DNA of 51,466 bases, taken from the NCBI RefSeq assembly GCF_000820145.1, contig NZ_CDBW01000015.1, positions 1-51,466 of the forward strand, in the 5' to 3' direction. Of this stretch, positions 26,135 to 34,237 are shown piece by piece (positions within the stretch are counted from its first letter, which is position 1; every line of letters starts with the position of its first letter). A program made the position numbers and the translations under genes. The DNA is from Aeromonas sobria (GTDB taxonomy: Bacteria; Pseudomonadota; Gammaproteobacteria; Enterobacterales; Aeromonadaceae). The notes beneath the pieces were generated by a model. The model did not search any database. It was not told where the DNA came from and saw only the letters and a program-made list of their open reading frames with translations.

Positions 26135-27505
26135 TCAGATATAGCGGATCGCGGTCAGTAACATCACCACCGCCATGCTCGCCATCATGGGGACGAAGGT
26201 ACGCTTCACCACATCGATCGGGCTCAGGTTGGCAATACCGGCTACCGTGATGATCACCCCGGCCACCGGAGAGATGGTGCGGCCAATCCCGGCGGCAAAC
26301 AGGATCGGCACCAGCAGCAGCAGCGGGTTGATGTCGAACTGGCCGGAGACCAGCGGCACGATGGGGATAAAGGCCATCACAGGGGCGTTGCCCGAACCGG
26401 TGATAAAGGCGGTTAGCAGGATAAAGAGCGAGAAGACCAGCGACAGCCCGAGCGGATTGAGATCGAACGACTTGGCCAGATCGATCAGCTGGGTGATGGC
26501 ACCGATATTGGTGAGACCGGCGGAGAAGAACTCGGCCGCCAGCATCAGGGTCAACACGCTGCCGAAGATCATCCCGGTACCGGTCAGCCAGGCCTCGAAG
26601 TTGGCAAATGCCTTGTTGAGGGAGCGGTAGCGCAGCGCCTCTATGATGATGCACAGGGTCATGGTAGACATCATGGCCACCGGAATGGTCATCTTGATGG
26701 CGCTGACGAATAGCTCGGAGAAACCGAACAGAAAGATGAAGGGGATCACCGGCAGCAGGGCATAATAGCCAGGGGTGTTTTCATGTTTCGCTTCCAGCTC
26801 GTGCAGATACTTGCCACGCTCGGCGGCGGCATCGTGGCCATCTTTGCGGTCACAATGGCGCTGCCACATGATATTGACGAACGGAATGGTCACCAGCAAC
26901 GCGATCTGGAACAGCAGCTGATGGTTCACCACGAACGGCATCACCTCGATATTGATCGCCTTGGCGCCGATCACCGCATTGATCTGGCCGGGGCCAAACT
27001 CCCACGCGGTGGGGATAACGATGGTCGCCACCGCTGTCTTGGCGCTGATCCCGGCGTTGCGCAGCAGCGGATAGAGGGTGCCCATCAACAGCAGGGAGAG
27101 CGAGGTCGCCCCGGTAATAAAGACATAGAGGATGGAAACCATCAGCAGGATGATTGCCAGCAGTACATAGGGGTTCTTCAGTGCCATGATCGGGCGTGAG
27201 GTGGCCTTTACCAGCGCCGCCGAGGCACCGATCTGGTTGAGATAGGTCGCCACCCCGGCAATCGCCACCAGGGTCAGACCGGTGGAGGCGAGACGGGAGT
27301 TGGTCACCATGGCGAACTTCTCCCACAGGTCGAAGAACCAGAAGCCCTGGCTGTTTTCGGCAGGCAGAATGTCACTGATCCCCGCCCACTGGGCATAGGC
27401 CAGCAGCACCAGACCCGCAGTCAGCAAGGTCGCTTGCGGATTGAACCGCTTGAGCATGGCGTAGGCAACCAGCCCCACCACCACCAGAATCAAGATTGTC
27501 GACAT
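26135..27505 (-). CDS. DcuC-family anaerobic C4-dicarboxylate carrier
   Basis: This encodes a 456-residue inner-membrane protein with 10-12 hydrophobic segments. It has the DcuC layout: an N-terminal MLKRFNPQATLLTAGL, the VFITGATSLSLLLMGTLYPL segment, IVIPTAWEFGPGQ, a central charged cytoplasmic loop (about 215-245), and the re-entrant TAFITGSGNAPVMAFIPIVP. Such proteins export succinate or exchange C4-dicarboxylates during anaerobic growth. GAGG precedes the ATG. I found no convincing FNR box upstream, so anaerobic control is family knowledge only. The gene stands alone. Confidence 0.88.
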   Translation of the reverse strand: MSTILILVVVGLVAYAMLKRFNPQATLLTAGLVLLAYAQWAGISDILPAENSQGFWFFDLWEKFAMVTNSRLASTGLTLVAIAGVATYLNQIGASAALVKATSRPIMALKNPYVLLAIILLMVSILYVFITGATSLSLLLMGTLYPLLRNAGISAKTAVATIVIPTAWEFGPGQINAVIGAKAINIEVMPFVVNHQLLFQIALLVTIPFVNIMWQRHCDRKDGHDAAAERGKYLHELEAKHENTPGYYALLPVIPFIFLFGFSELFVSAIKMTIPVAMMSTMTLCIIIEALRYRSLNKAFANFEAWLTGTGMIFGSVLTLMLAAEFFSAGLTNIGAITQLIDLAKSFDLNPLGLSLVFSLFILLTAFITGSGNAPVMAFIPIVPLVSGQFDINPLLLLVPILFAAGIGRTISPVAGVIITVAGIANLSPIDVVKRTFVPMMASMAVVMLLTAIRYI

Positions 27506-28311
27506 ATAAATACCTCAGTGACTACACGATTGCGGCCCAATCACAACTTATCGTTATTTCTTACAATTGGGATTTTGGAGGGTATCAGTGACACTCTAAA
27601 AATAGAATTGGCTGGTGTGATCACCACCGCAATAATAAATATTCAGGTAGTAAAAAACTCAGGTTAAATATTTCTCTATCACAATCACTCGTCTCATTAT
27701 GTGGCGATAGTCGCACTTATCTGTCCACCACTGTGCAGCGCTTCATAAAATAAGAAAAGTGCTCTTGGTCGCTATTTGCCACCGGAAAATGCCGACCCGC
27801 TATCAGGCCCTCGCCACCATCTCCTCGATTATCTACCCGCCATCAGGGCCAGCCAGCATCATCAATACCCCTCAGCTGGCAAGACGGTGACGCTCCACCG
27901 CAGCCTGCAGGCAAAATGAGCAGTGAAAGAAACCAACTTAGAACAAAATTTCAGCAACAAACCAAGATTATCGAGCCAATTCTCAGATTAAAAATTCCGA
28001 TGATCGCAAAAAAGCGGTACAAGCCACTTCATGATAAAACGCACAAAAAAACAGCAAATGGTTGGCGAGCAATGCGCTTGACAAGCGACCAATTAATGAG
28101 CAGCTGGTAATCCGCGGTGGCGCGGCCGGGGCAGAAAAATAGCCAGCCAGATCAAGTGCGTCCCGCCAATATCGCGACAAATAACAACCAGAAGATATTT
28201 CGCCTTATTTTGGTCATTTATAAATAAAGTGATAACTCTAAATAAACCATTATTTGACCAGTCCAAAATAGCCAGTAATTTATTTCCGTCGATTAACTGG
28301 TCGGTGATGGG
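27506..28311. other. AT-rich intergenic region without a convincing gene
   Basis: This stretch separates the DcuC-type gene and the outer-membrane protein gene. It has lower GC than its surroundings. Short frames (for example 27916-28110) lack a ribosome binding site and family resemblance. Close to the right end it carries TGGTCA-type half-sites in both orientations (28211, 28255 and 28297), which may be regulator sites for the downstream promoter. Confidence 0.5.
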
Positions 28312-28340
28312 TTGTTATTATCAAACAGCCTCTCTATACT
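28312..28340 (+). promoter_or_regulatory. Sigma-70 promoter of the outer-membrane barrel gene
   Basis: TTGTTA (28312-28317) and TATACT (28335-28340) are spaced exactly 17 bp apart. Transcription would start near 28347, giving a leader of about 93 bases before the ATG at 28440. Confidence 0.65.
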
Positions 28341-28439
28341 GCGCGCCCTCTGATATAGAGATCCACTGGAATATAAATAAGCTTCATGGATGAGGCCATT
28401 CAATCACACGCAGTTCACATTAACAGGGCAAACCCATCC

Positions 28440-29066
28440 ATGAACAAGTTCAATAAAGTTGCAATTCTCTCTCTGCTCGGTCTGACTTTCAGCGGTGCTG
28501 CTTACGCCCAAGGCTGGTATGTCGGTGTAGACCTCACCACCTCAAAAATGGATCTGGATGGCGGGGCTCAACAGGTCTATGACGCCAAAGTGATCGACGA
28601 CCAGCTCGACGGCGGCAGCCTGATCGTCGGCTACGATCTCAACCACTGGTTGGCCATCGAAGGGGGCCTGCACGCCCAACAGATGGATCAGCTGACCTGG
28701 GTTACCTCCCAGGGTGCGACCGGCTTTGCCGACACTACCATCGAAACTCGCAGCATCAGCCTGGCCGCCAAGCTGAGCCAGCCGCTGGCCTGGGGCTTTA
28801 GCGCCTATGCCAAACCGGGTATCGCCTACACTCGCACCGAAGTGGAATTTGTCGGCAACGCCACCATCCTCGGTATCAGCGGTCAGTTAACCGGCAACGA
28901 AACCAAGAGCAAGGTACACCCCAATCTGGAAGTAGGTCTGGACTACGCCTTCAACGACCACTTCTCTGCCGGTATCGGTTACGAGCGCCAGTTCAACGCC
29001 CTGAGCCTGGGTGACGAGCACTACTCTCTGGATACCTTCAAGCTGGGCCTGCGCTACCACTTCTAA
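28440..29066 (+). CDS. Small outer-membrane beta-barrel protein
   Basis: This encodes a 208-residue exported protein with signal peptide MNKFNKVAILSLLGLTFSG ending near AYA. The ATG at 28440 is preferred because it starts the signal peptide; an upstream ATG at 28386 would hide it. The mature protein has alternating beta strands, GWYVGVDLT at the start, and a C-terminal LGLRYHF with the terminal Phe used for barrel assembly. It fits the eight-stranded OmpA/OmpW-like porin-fold group. A good promoter and a strong terminator make it a single-gene unit. Function is unknown. Confidence 0.82.
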   Translation: MNKFNKVAILSLLGLTFSGAAYAQGWYVGVDLTTSKMDLDGGAQQVYDAKVIDDQLDGGSLIVGYDLNHWLAIEGGLHAQQMDQLTWVTSQGATGFADTTIETRSISLAAKLSQPLAWGFSAYAKPGIAYTRTEVEFVGNATILGISGQLTGNETKSKVHPNLEVGLDYAFNDHFSAGIGYERQFNALSLGDEHYSLDTFKLGLRYHF

Positions 29067-29094
29067 GTCGCGCCGCGTCAGTAACAATGCAAAA

Positions 29095-29126
29095 GGGCCG
29101 CAGGATCTTATCCTGCGGCCCTTTTT
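29095..29126. terminator. Bidirectional terminator between convergent genes
   Basis: GGGCCGCAGGAT (29095-29106) and ATCCTGCGGCCC (29110-29121) form a 12-bp stem with T residues on both sides. Confidence 0.93.
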
Positions 29127-29153
29127 ACTGGCGAGTTACTGGCGAGAGCGCCG

Positions 29154-30067
29154 TTAGCAGATCTGATTCTTGCCCAGCTGCTTGGCCTGATAGAGCGCCC
29201 GATCGGCACGCACCATCAAACTCTCCTTCTGCTCATCCCGCTGATACTCCGCCAACCCGAAGCTCATGGTAGTGAGACCGTGGGGGCAGATGGGCTCGCT
29301 CGCCATCCATGCTTGAAGCTTGCTCGCCACCACCAGCGCATCATCACGACCAGTGTTGGGCAACAGCACCATAAACTCGTCGCCGCCCCAGCGGGCCAGC
29401 AGATCGATCTCGCGGATATGGCTACGCACCCGCGCCACTGCATTGATCAGGGTCTGATCCCCGATGTGATGCCCATAGCTGTCATTGATCTGCTTGAAGT
29501 TGTCCACATCCATGGCGATCACCGTAAAGGGCTGATGAAAACGGCGGGCCCGTTCGCACTCCAGCTGCAACGCCCGCTCCAGCCGATAGCGGCTGGCGGC
29601 GCCGGTCAGGGCATCGGTCTCCGCCAGCTGGCGATTCTCTTCCGCCTTCTGTTGCAGCGCCTCATTCAGCCGTACCAGCTCGGCGGTACGCTCAGCCACC
29701 AGCTGCGCCAGCGAATGATTGCGCAGCTCCAGCTGATCCAGCAGCAGCTTGCAGGCGTGGATATTGTGATGAGCGCCGATCATGCGCGCCACAGAACCAT
29801 CGGGGTTGCGCTCTATAATCCGACCGCAATCTTCAATCCAGATATAGCGGCCAGATCATCGGGGTGGATCACCTGTTCCCAGGTAAAGACGGTATTGCCA
29901 AGGGTGTGAGCCTCATAGCCCAGCATCCGGTACCAGCCGGAATTGCGATAGACGAAACCGGTATTGGCATTCCAGTCCCAGATGCCATCGCTGATCACCT
30001 CCAGAATGCCGTGCACCACGGCCTCGCTGACATCCGAGATCCTGACCCTGTCACTGTCCTGCACCAT
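29154..30067 (-). pseudogene. PAS-GGDEF diguanylate cyclase broken by an out-of-frame deletion
   Basis: The 5' part starts at the ATG at 30067 (AAGGGTAAC upstream) and encodes a PAS fold, WDWNANTGFVYRNSGWYRML to VIHPDDLA, then runs to a stop near 29815. The 3' part in another frame continues the same domain: YIWIEDCGRIIERNPDGSVA, then RMIGAHHNIHA, a coiled coil and a complete GGDEF domain with REIDLLARWGGDEF (intact RxxD I-site). Between HPDD and YIWIED a PAS_3 domain normally has about 28-30 residues, which are missing. The junction is near 29846-29858. A cytosolic GGDEF fragment from an internal ATG at 29792 could still be made. Confidence 0.85.
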
Positions 30068-30333
30068 AGCGGTTACCCTTATTCTGCTGCCCCGCGCCAC
30101 CACGGGGAATCGCTGTTTTATCGTGAGGCGCTACCTTGGCATATCGCCATAAATCTGTCAGCCAGAACCCCACCGCACCACCGTTTCCCCGGTTATCAGC
30201 CACTCACGACACAGGCTGAATCAGGGGAGCCATAAGTGTGGTTCAAGTGCGCCCCATTTACCGGATTTAACTCACAATTCAGTCATTTGGGGGATGGGAA
30301 AAATGAGCGGATACCCAGAGGCACCCACAGAGG

Positions 30334-30813
30334 TCAATCGGCCAGAGTCAGCCGATAAAAATCCGTCTCCTGATGTTTCGGATTGGGGCGCAGAAATACC
30401 CAGCCAGATCGCCGGTAATGGTTCAAGGCCCGCACATTGGTACGACTCACGGAGAGAATCGCCCATTTACAGCCCGCCCCCTGCAACTGCTGGCGGATAT
30501 AAGCCTGCAACCCGGCGGCCAGACCGCGGCCACGATATTCGGGGAACAGATAGATCAGCTGCACATAGCCGGTCTCGCGTTCATCGGAAAAGCTGCGAAA
30601 TTCCAGCTGCCCCACCAGTTGTTCACCCGCCCAGACATGGAGGTAGTGCCATTGCGCTTGCCCCAGCCTTTCGCGGATCCGCTCCCGATAACCGTCGATA
30701 AAGTCGGCAAAGCCATCATGGGTATGAAAGCTGCAGAAATAGGAATCCCTGCGCGCCAGCACACAATGTTCGTAATCCCGATCCAGATCGATAGTTTTAA
30801 ATTCAAGTCGCAA
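30334..30813 (-). CDS. GNAT-family N-acetyltransferase
   Basis: This encodes a 159-residue acetyl-CoA-dependent acyltransferase. The acetyl-CoA-binding motif is YLFPEYRGRGLAAGLQAYI (about residues 88-107), and the C-terminal NVRALNHYRRSGW is the usual GNAT motif B. No ATG is available near the N-terminus; the frame begins with TTG at 30813, preceded by AGGA. The target (amino acid, peptide or drug) cannot be told. Palindromic elements lie upstream and a broken gene downstream, so it sits in a remodelled segment. Confidence 0.82.
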   Translation of the reverse strand: MRLEFKTIDLDRDYEHCVLARRDSYFCSFHTHDGFADFIDGYRERIRERLGQAQWHYLHVWAGEQLVGQLEFRSFSDERETGYVQLIYLFPEYRGRGLAAGLQAYIRQQLQGAGCKWAILSVSRTNVRALNHYRRSGWVFLRPNPKHQETDFYRLTLAD

Positions 30814-30841
30814 TAAATGACATCCTATCGTGTGTAAGTAG

Positions 30842-31176
30842 GGTGTAATAAGCGCAGCGCATTACACCTTTTGGCAGATAAATAGCAGCGGTGCAATTCA
30901 CTTCGTTCTTTGCACCCTACCCACCCTCACCCTCCCCTCCCCTCTCCCGGAGGGAGAGGGGAGGCGGCATCGGAAATATGCTCGCCAGCTGTGTAGGTTC
31001 GATTAGCGAAGCGTAATCGGACAGCGGTAACGGCATTACTCCCTTCTCCCCTTGCGGGAGAAGGGTCGGGGATGAGGGGGAGGAAAAGAGAGATGACGCG
31101 GTAAACGTTGGGCTTCGCTACGCTCAGCCACAACCTACACAATCGGTAGGTTGGTTCTGAGCCTGCGAAGCCCAAC
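30842..31176. repeat. Cluster of four palindromic intergenic elements
   Basis: Four hairpin elements lie in a 381-bp gap without a credible gene. (1) GGTGTAAT/ATTACACC at 30842-30868. (2) A 13-bp perfect stem at 30936-30948/30952-30964, rich in CCTCCCC. (3) CCCTTCTCCC/GGGAGAAGGG at 31041-31065. (4) GTTGGGCTTCGC/GCGAAGCCCAAC at 31107-31118/31165-31176. Sequences of this kind recur between genes in many gammaproteobacteria as REP/MITE-like units. Confidence 0.7.
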
Positions 31177-31194
31177 ATACGAGATGTTCAACAG

Positions 31195-31971
31195 TTAAAT
31201 ACCCAGGCGATGTCGCTGCTCATCCGATAGTGGATTTTTTAAGGCTTCTTGGTATGCCGCCTCGCATTTTCGCCAGAACTCATAATGACATGCACGTAGC
31301 TCAATTCCGGCAATTGCTTCAAAGCGAACCCAAAATATATATCGTACCGGGCCAAGGCTTATTGAACTTCGAAAGCTTGTGGGGTTTTGTGTTTTTGAGT
31401 CGAAGGGAACAATAAGTCCTCCATGCGCTGCGAATCTATGTTCTCCGAGCTTATGGCGATAAGCTTCATAGGTCGGGTCTGCATCAATGTGTAGAAAGAT
31501 AATGTTTCGCTTCGTCTGTCCTATAGCAAACTCGCAAGCTTCTAATGGACGGGGGCCGCATGATTCAGCCACATGGCAACATAATAGTTTAGCAAAGTAT
31601 CTAAATACATTGAGGTAATCCTCTGAGTCAGAGGTATATTGTGGCAAGCTGAATACTGACGAAGGATCTCGACCCTCTGACAAAAACGAGAAGACCAAAG
31701 CATGAAACCGGTCGAATTCATGGTCAGCAGCCTGTGTGCGAGTTCCATTACACAAGGAACACATCCGAGCTGAGAAGTGGAAGGCTCGGGATTTCGGGCC
31801 TTGTGCCAAACGAGGTATGCTTTCGCCATCGAAATTGCCGATGAACATAGCATCCTTCCCGAAAATTTTTCGCAAAGCAGAAGCTTTTATTTTGTGTTCT
31901 CCGGTGAGCGATTCACCAGACCCGCACAGGCAACAACTTTCTACTTGGTACGGCTCGAATAATATTCCCAT
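31195..31971 (-). CDS. HNH-endonuclease-like zinc-finger protein
   Basis: This encodes a 258-residue protein. The ATG at 31971 has GGAG at good spacing; an upstream TTG is less likely. The N-terminal part has a Cys pair (C13/C16), then GEHKI (E25-H26), and a second pair CSLCNG (C71/C74, N75) followed by DHEFD. This is the arrangement of a zinc-stabilised HNH fold: CxxC, an H-containing strand, CxxCN, then His/Asp. The C-terminal half (100-258) has no family I recognise. GC content and codon use are lower than in neighbouring genes, suggesting horizontal acquisition. It lies between palindromic repeats and a gene fragment. The role (defence, mobile DNA or other) is not known. Confidence 0.6.
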   Translation of the reverse strand: MGILFEPYQVESCCLCGSGESLTGEHKIKASALRKIFGKDAMFIGNFDGESIPRLAQGPKSRAFHFSARMCSLCNGTRTQAADHEFDRFHALVFSFLSEGRDPSSVFSLPQYTSDSEDYLNVFRYFAKLLCCHVAESCGPRPLEACEFAIGQTKRNIIFLHIDADPTYEAYRHKLGEHRFAAHGGLIVPFDSKTQNPTSFRSSISLGPVRYIFWVRFEAIAGIELRACHYEFWRKCEAAYQEALKNPLSDEQRHRLGI

Positions 31972-32079
31972 CAAAAGGCTCCAAAGATACTCAGAATTGG
32001 CGGATTCACCTCTGTAGTGCAACGCCCGCTTAAAAATCAGGCGGCCTTGAGTAACTCGTCAAATATCACCTGAGATTGT

Positions 32080-32157
32080 TTAAATCCCCAACATCTGCGG
32101 GGCCTTGAAGTTGAGCCACTTTTCGAAGGCTAAAAATATATCCACGGTCACTAGGCT
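32080..32157 (-). pseudogene. C-terminal fragment of an unidentified gene
   Basis: Just upstream of the HNH-like gene, a minus-strand frame without a start encodes FLAFEKWLNFKAPQMLGI and then stops at 32080-32082. It has the look of the end of a real, perhaps transposase-like, protein left by a rearrangement, but I cannot name the family. The frame closes about 30 bases upstream of the legible part. Confidence 0.3.
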
Positions 32158-32176
32158 CAAATTACTGCTCTATGGA

Positions 32177-34237
32177 TTACCCCAACCTCTCCGCCAATCC
32201 GGAATAACGCTCGGTCTTTTTCCGCACCGCTTGTGCCAGCAGGGCGCGATCGCCGTAGAGATCGAGGCGGGCCTTGGCGCGGGTGATGCCGGTATAGACC
32301 AGCTCGCGGGTCAGCAGCGGGCTGGGGCTGTCGGGCAGCACCAGCACGGTATGGGCAAACTCCGACCCCTGGGATTTGTGGATGGTCATGGCGTAGACCG
32401 TCTCGTGAGGTGGCAGGCGACTGGGCAACAGGGCGCGCAGGGTGCCGTCCGGCTGCTCGAACCATACCTTCAAACGGCCACTTTCATCGGGCAGGCAGAG
32501 CCCCATATCGCCGTTGTAGAGGCCGACCCCGTGATCGTTGCGCACCACCATCACAGGGCGACCGGCATACCAGTCGCCATCGCGGGCAATCAGCCCGGCC
32601 CGTGACAGGGCCAGTTCGAGCCGCTCGTTTAGCCCCTCAACCCCGAACGGGCCGCCCCGCAGGGCGCAGAGGATCTGGAAGCTGTTGAATGCCTTGAACA
32701 CGGCGGCGGGATCTTCCCCCGCGCGGGCCGCCTTCAGATAGCTGCCGTAACCGGCCACCCCCTGGGCAATCAGGGCGTCGTAGGCCTCCCCCGCCCAGGG
32801 ATGCAGGCTGATATCGGCAAAGCCCATGCCCCAGACTGCTTCCACCGCCGTGGCATCGCCGCTGTTGCAGGCGCGCGCCAGCTGGCCGATGCCCGAATGC
32901 TGATCAAAGCGCCAGCTCTTGGCCAGCAAACAGAGGCTGTCGCGCACCGGAGCCCCCGCGGGCGTGCCCTGCAAGCGGTAGCTGGTCTGGCGGGAGAGCC
33001 AATCCGCCTGCGCCGGGCTGATGCCCTGTTCGATAAAGCTGCAGATATCGCCGAGCACGGCCCCCGCCTCTACCGAGGCGAGCTGATCCTTGTCGCCGAG
33101 CAGGATCAGGCGGGCGTGGCTCGGCAGCGCATCAAGCAGGCGCGCCATCATCGGCAGATCGACCATGGAGGCCTCATCCACCACCAGCAAGTCGAGGTGC
33201 AGCGGGTTGCCCGCATGGTGGCGGAACTGGCTGTGCCCCGGAATGACCCCGAGCAGCCGGTGCAAGGTGCCCGCTTCGGTGGGGATCGCCTCGACCCACT
33301 CGGGGGGCAGATCGAGGGCCTGCAGGGCGGAGCCGATACTCTCGGTGAGGCGCGCCGCCGCCTTGCCAGTGGGGGCCACCAGCCGGATCGCCGGCGCCTT
33401 GCCTGCCTGCAGGCCGGTCTCTACCAGAATGGCGAGCAGTTTGGCGACCGTGGTGGTCTTGCCGGTGCCGGGGCCACCGGAGATCACCGCAAAGGGGCGT
33501 GCCGCCGCGGTGGCCGCCGCCAGCTTCTGGCCGTTGCAGCAGAGCGCCTCGGGCACCAGCGCATCCAGCCTGCTCAAGTCGCTCGCCGCCTGGGCGCTGG
33601 CCAGCAGCGCCTCGATGGCGGGCCAATCCACCTCGTTCGGGAACACCAGATCCAGATACTTCTCGATAAAGTGGCGGGCCAAGAAGTCGGGGGCGAGACG
33701 GGCCTTGAGCAGCGCCGCGAACACCAGCCCGTAGTCTCGGGCAAACAACCGCGACAGGGCCGGGGCAATCTCCGGCCATTCGGCGCGTTCACTCAAAGCG
33801 CGCAGATGGCGGGCCACCCCCTGCTCGTGATCGTGGTAGCGGGTGAGGTAGAGCCGCCCGTGCCACAGCCGCAGCGGCCAGCGCGGGGCGAGCCCCTCAT
33901 CCTGCTCGGTGCCAACCAAGGGGCTAGCCGCAAACAGGGCGGGCCAGCGGGCAGGATCCGCCAGATCCAGCAGCAGATCCCGGCTCTGCTGGGGATCCAA
34001 CCCGAACGGGCGCAATGAGCCGGCGATGAGCATTTCAAGCGGCAGACAAACATGGCCACGCCCCAGCTCGAAGCAGGCAAGCGCCGCCCCCAGCACCAGC
34101 TCGGGGCTGCCGCCCAGATCAGCCACCAGCTTGGCAAATTGCAGATCCAGCTGGCGGATACGGCCGGCCAGCGCCAGTGTTTTCAACCGTTCAACCATCA
34201 TTGCGCTGGTCGCAGTGCTGATCATGGTGCCGCTCAT
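32177..34237 (-). CDS. recD: Exodeoxyribonuclease V subunit alpha
   Basis: RecD is the 5'-to-3' helicase subunit of RecBCD, which processes double-strand breaks. The 686-residue product has an N-terminal domain that contacts RecC (about 1-200), Walker A SGGPGTGKTTT, the Walker B-like LLVVDEASMVD, motif III LILLGDKDQLASVEAG and the C-terminal helicase motif AMTIHKSQGSEF followed by YTGITRAKARLDLYG. Its ATG overlaps the recB stop by four bases (ATGA), so it is the last gene of recC-recB-recD. The start is fixed by that coupling. Confidence 0.96.
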   Translation of the reverse strand: MSGTMISTATSAMMVERLKTLALAGRIRQLDLQFAKLVADLGGSPELVLGAALACFELGRGHVCLPLEMLIAGSLRPFGLDPQQSRDLLLDLADPARWPALFAASPLVGTEQDEGLAPRWPLRLWHGRLYLTRYHDHEQGVARHLRALSERAEWPEIAPALSRLFARDYGLVFAALLKARLAPDFLARHFIEKYLDLVFPNEVDWPAIEALLASAQAASDLSRLDALVPEALCCNGQKLAAATAAARPFAVISGGPGTGKTTTVAKLLAILVETGLQAGKAPAIRLVAPTGKAAARLTESIGSALQALDLPPEWVEAIPTEAGTLHRLLGVIPGHSQFRHHAGNPLHLDLLVVDEASMVDLPMMARLLDALPSHARLILLGDKDQLASVEAGAVLGDICSFIEQGISPAQADWLSRQTSYRLQGTPAGAPVRDSLCLLAKSWRFDQHSGIGQLARACNSGDATAVEAVWGMGFADISLHPWAGEAYDALIAQGVAGYGSYLKAARAGEDPAAVFKAFNSFQILCALRGGPFGVEGLNERLELALSRAGLIARDGDWYAGRPVMVVRNDHGVGLYNGDMGLCLPDESGRLKVWFEQPDGTLRALLPSRLPPHETVYAMTIHKSQGSEFAHTVLVLPDSPSPLLTRELVYTGITRAKARLDLYGDRALLAQAVRKKTERYSGLAERLG

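Noticed and set aside
27506..27700. FNR or CRP sites upstream of the DcuC-type gene
   Set aside because: Only half-sites (TGTGA-like) were found; no full palindrome.
27916..28110. 64-residue plus-strand frame in the AT-rich gap
   Set aside because: No ribosome binding site, no family resemblance, and composition like the surrounding non-coding DNA.
30927..31178. 83-residue minus-strand frame
   Set aside because: It lies entirely over palindromic intergenic elements.
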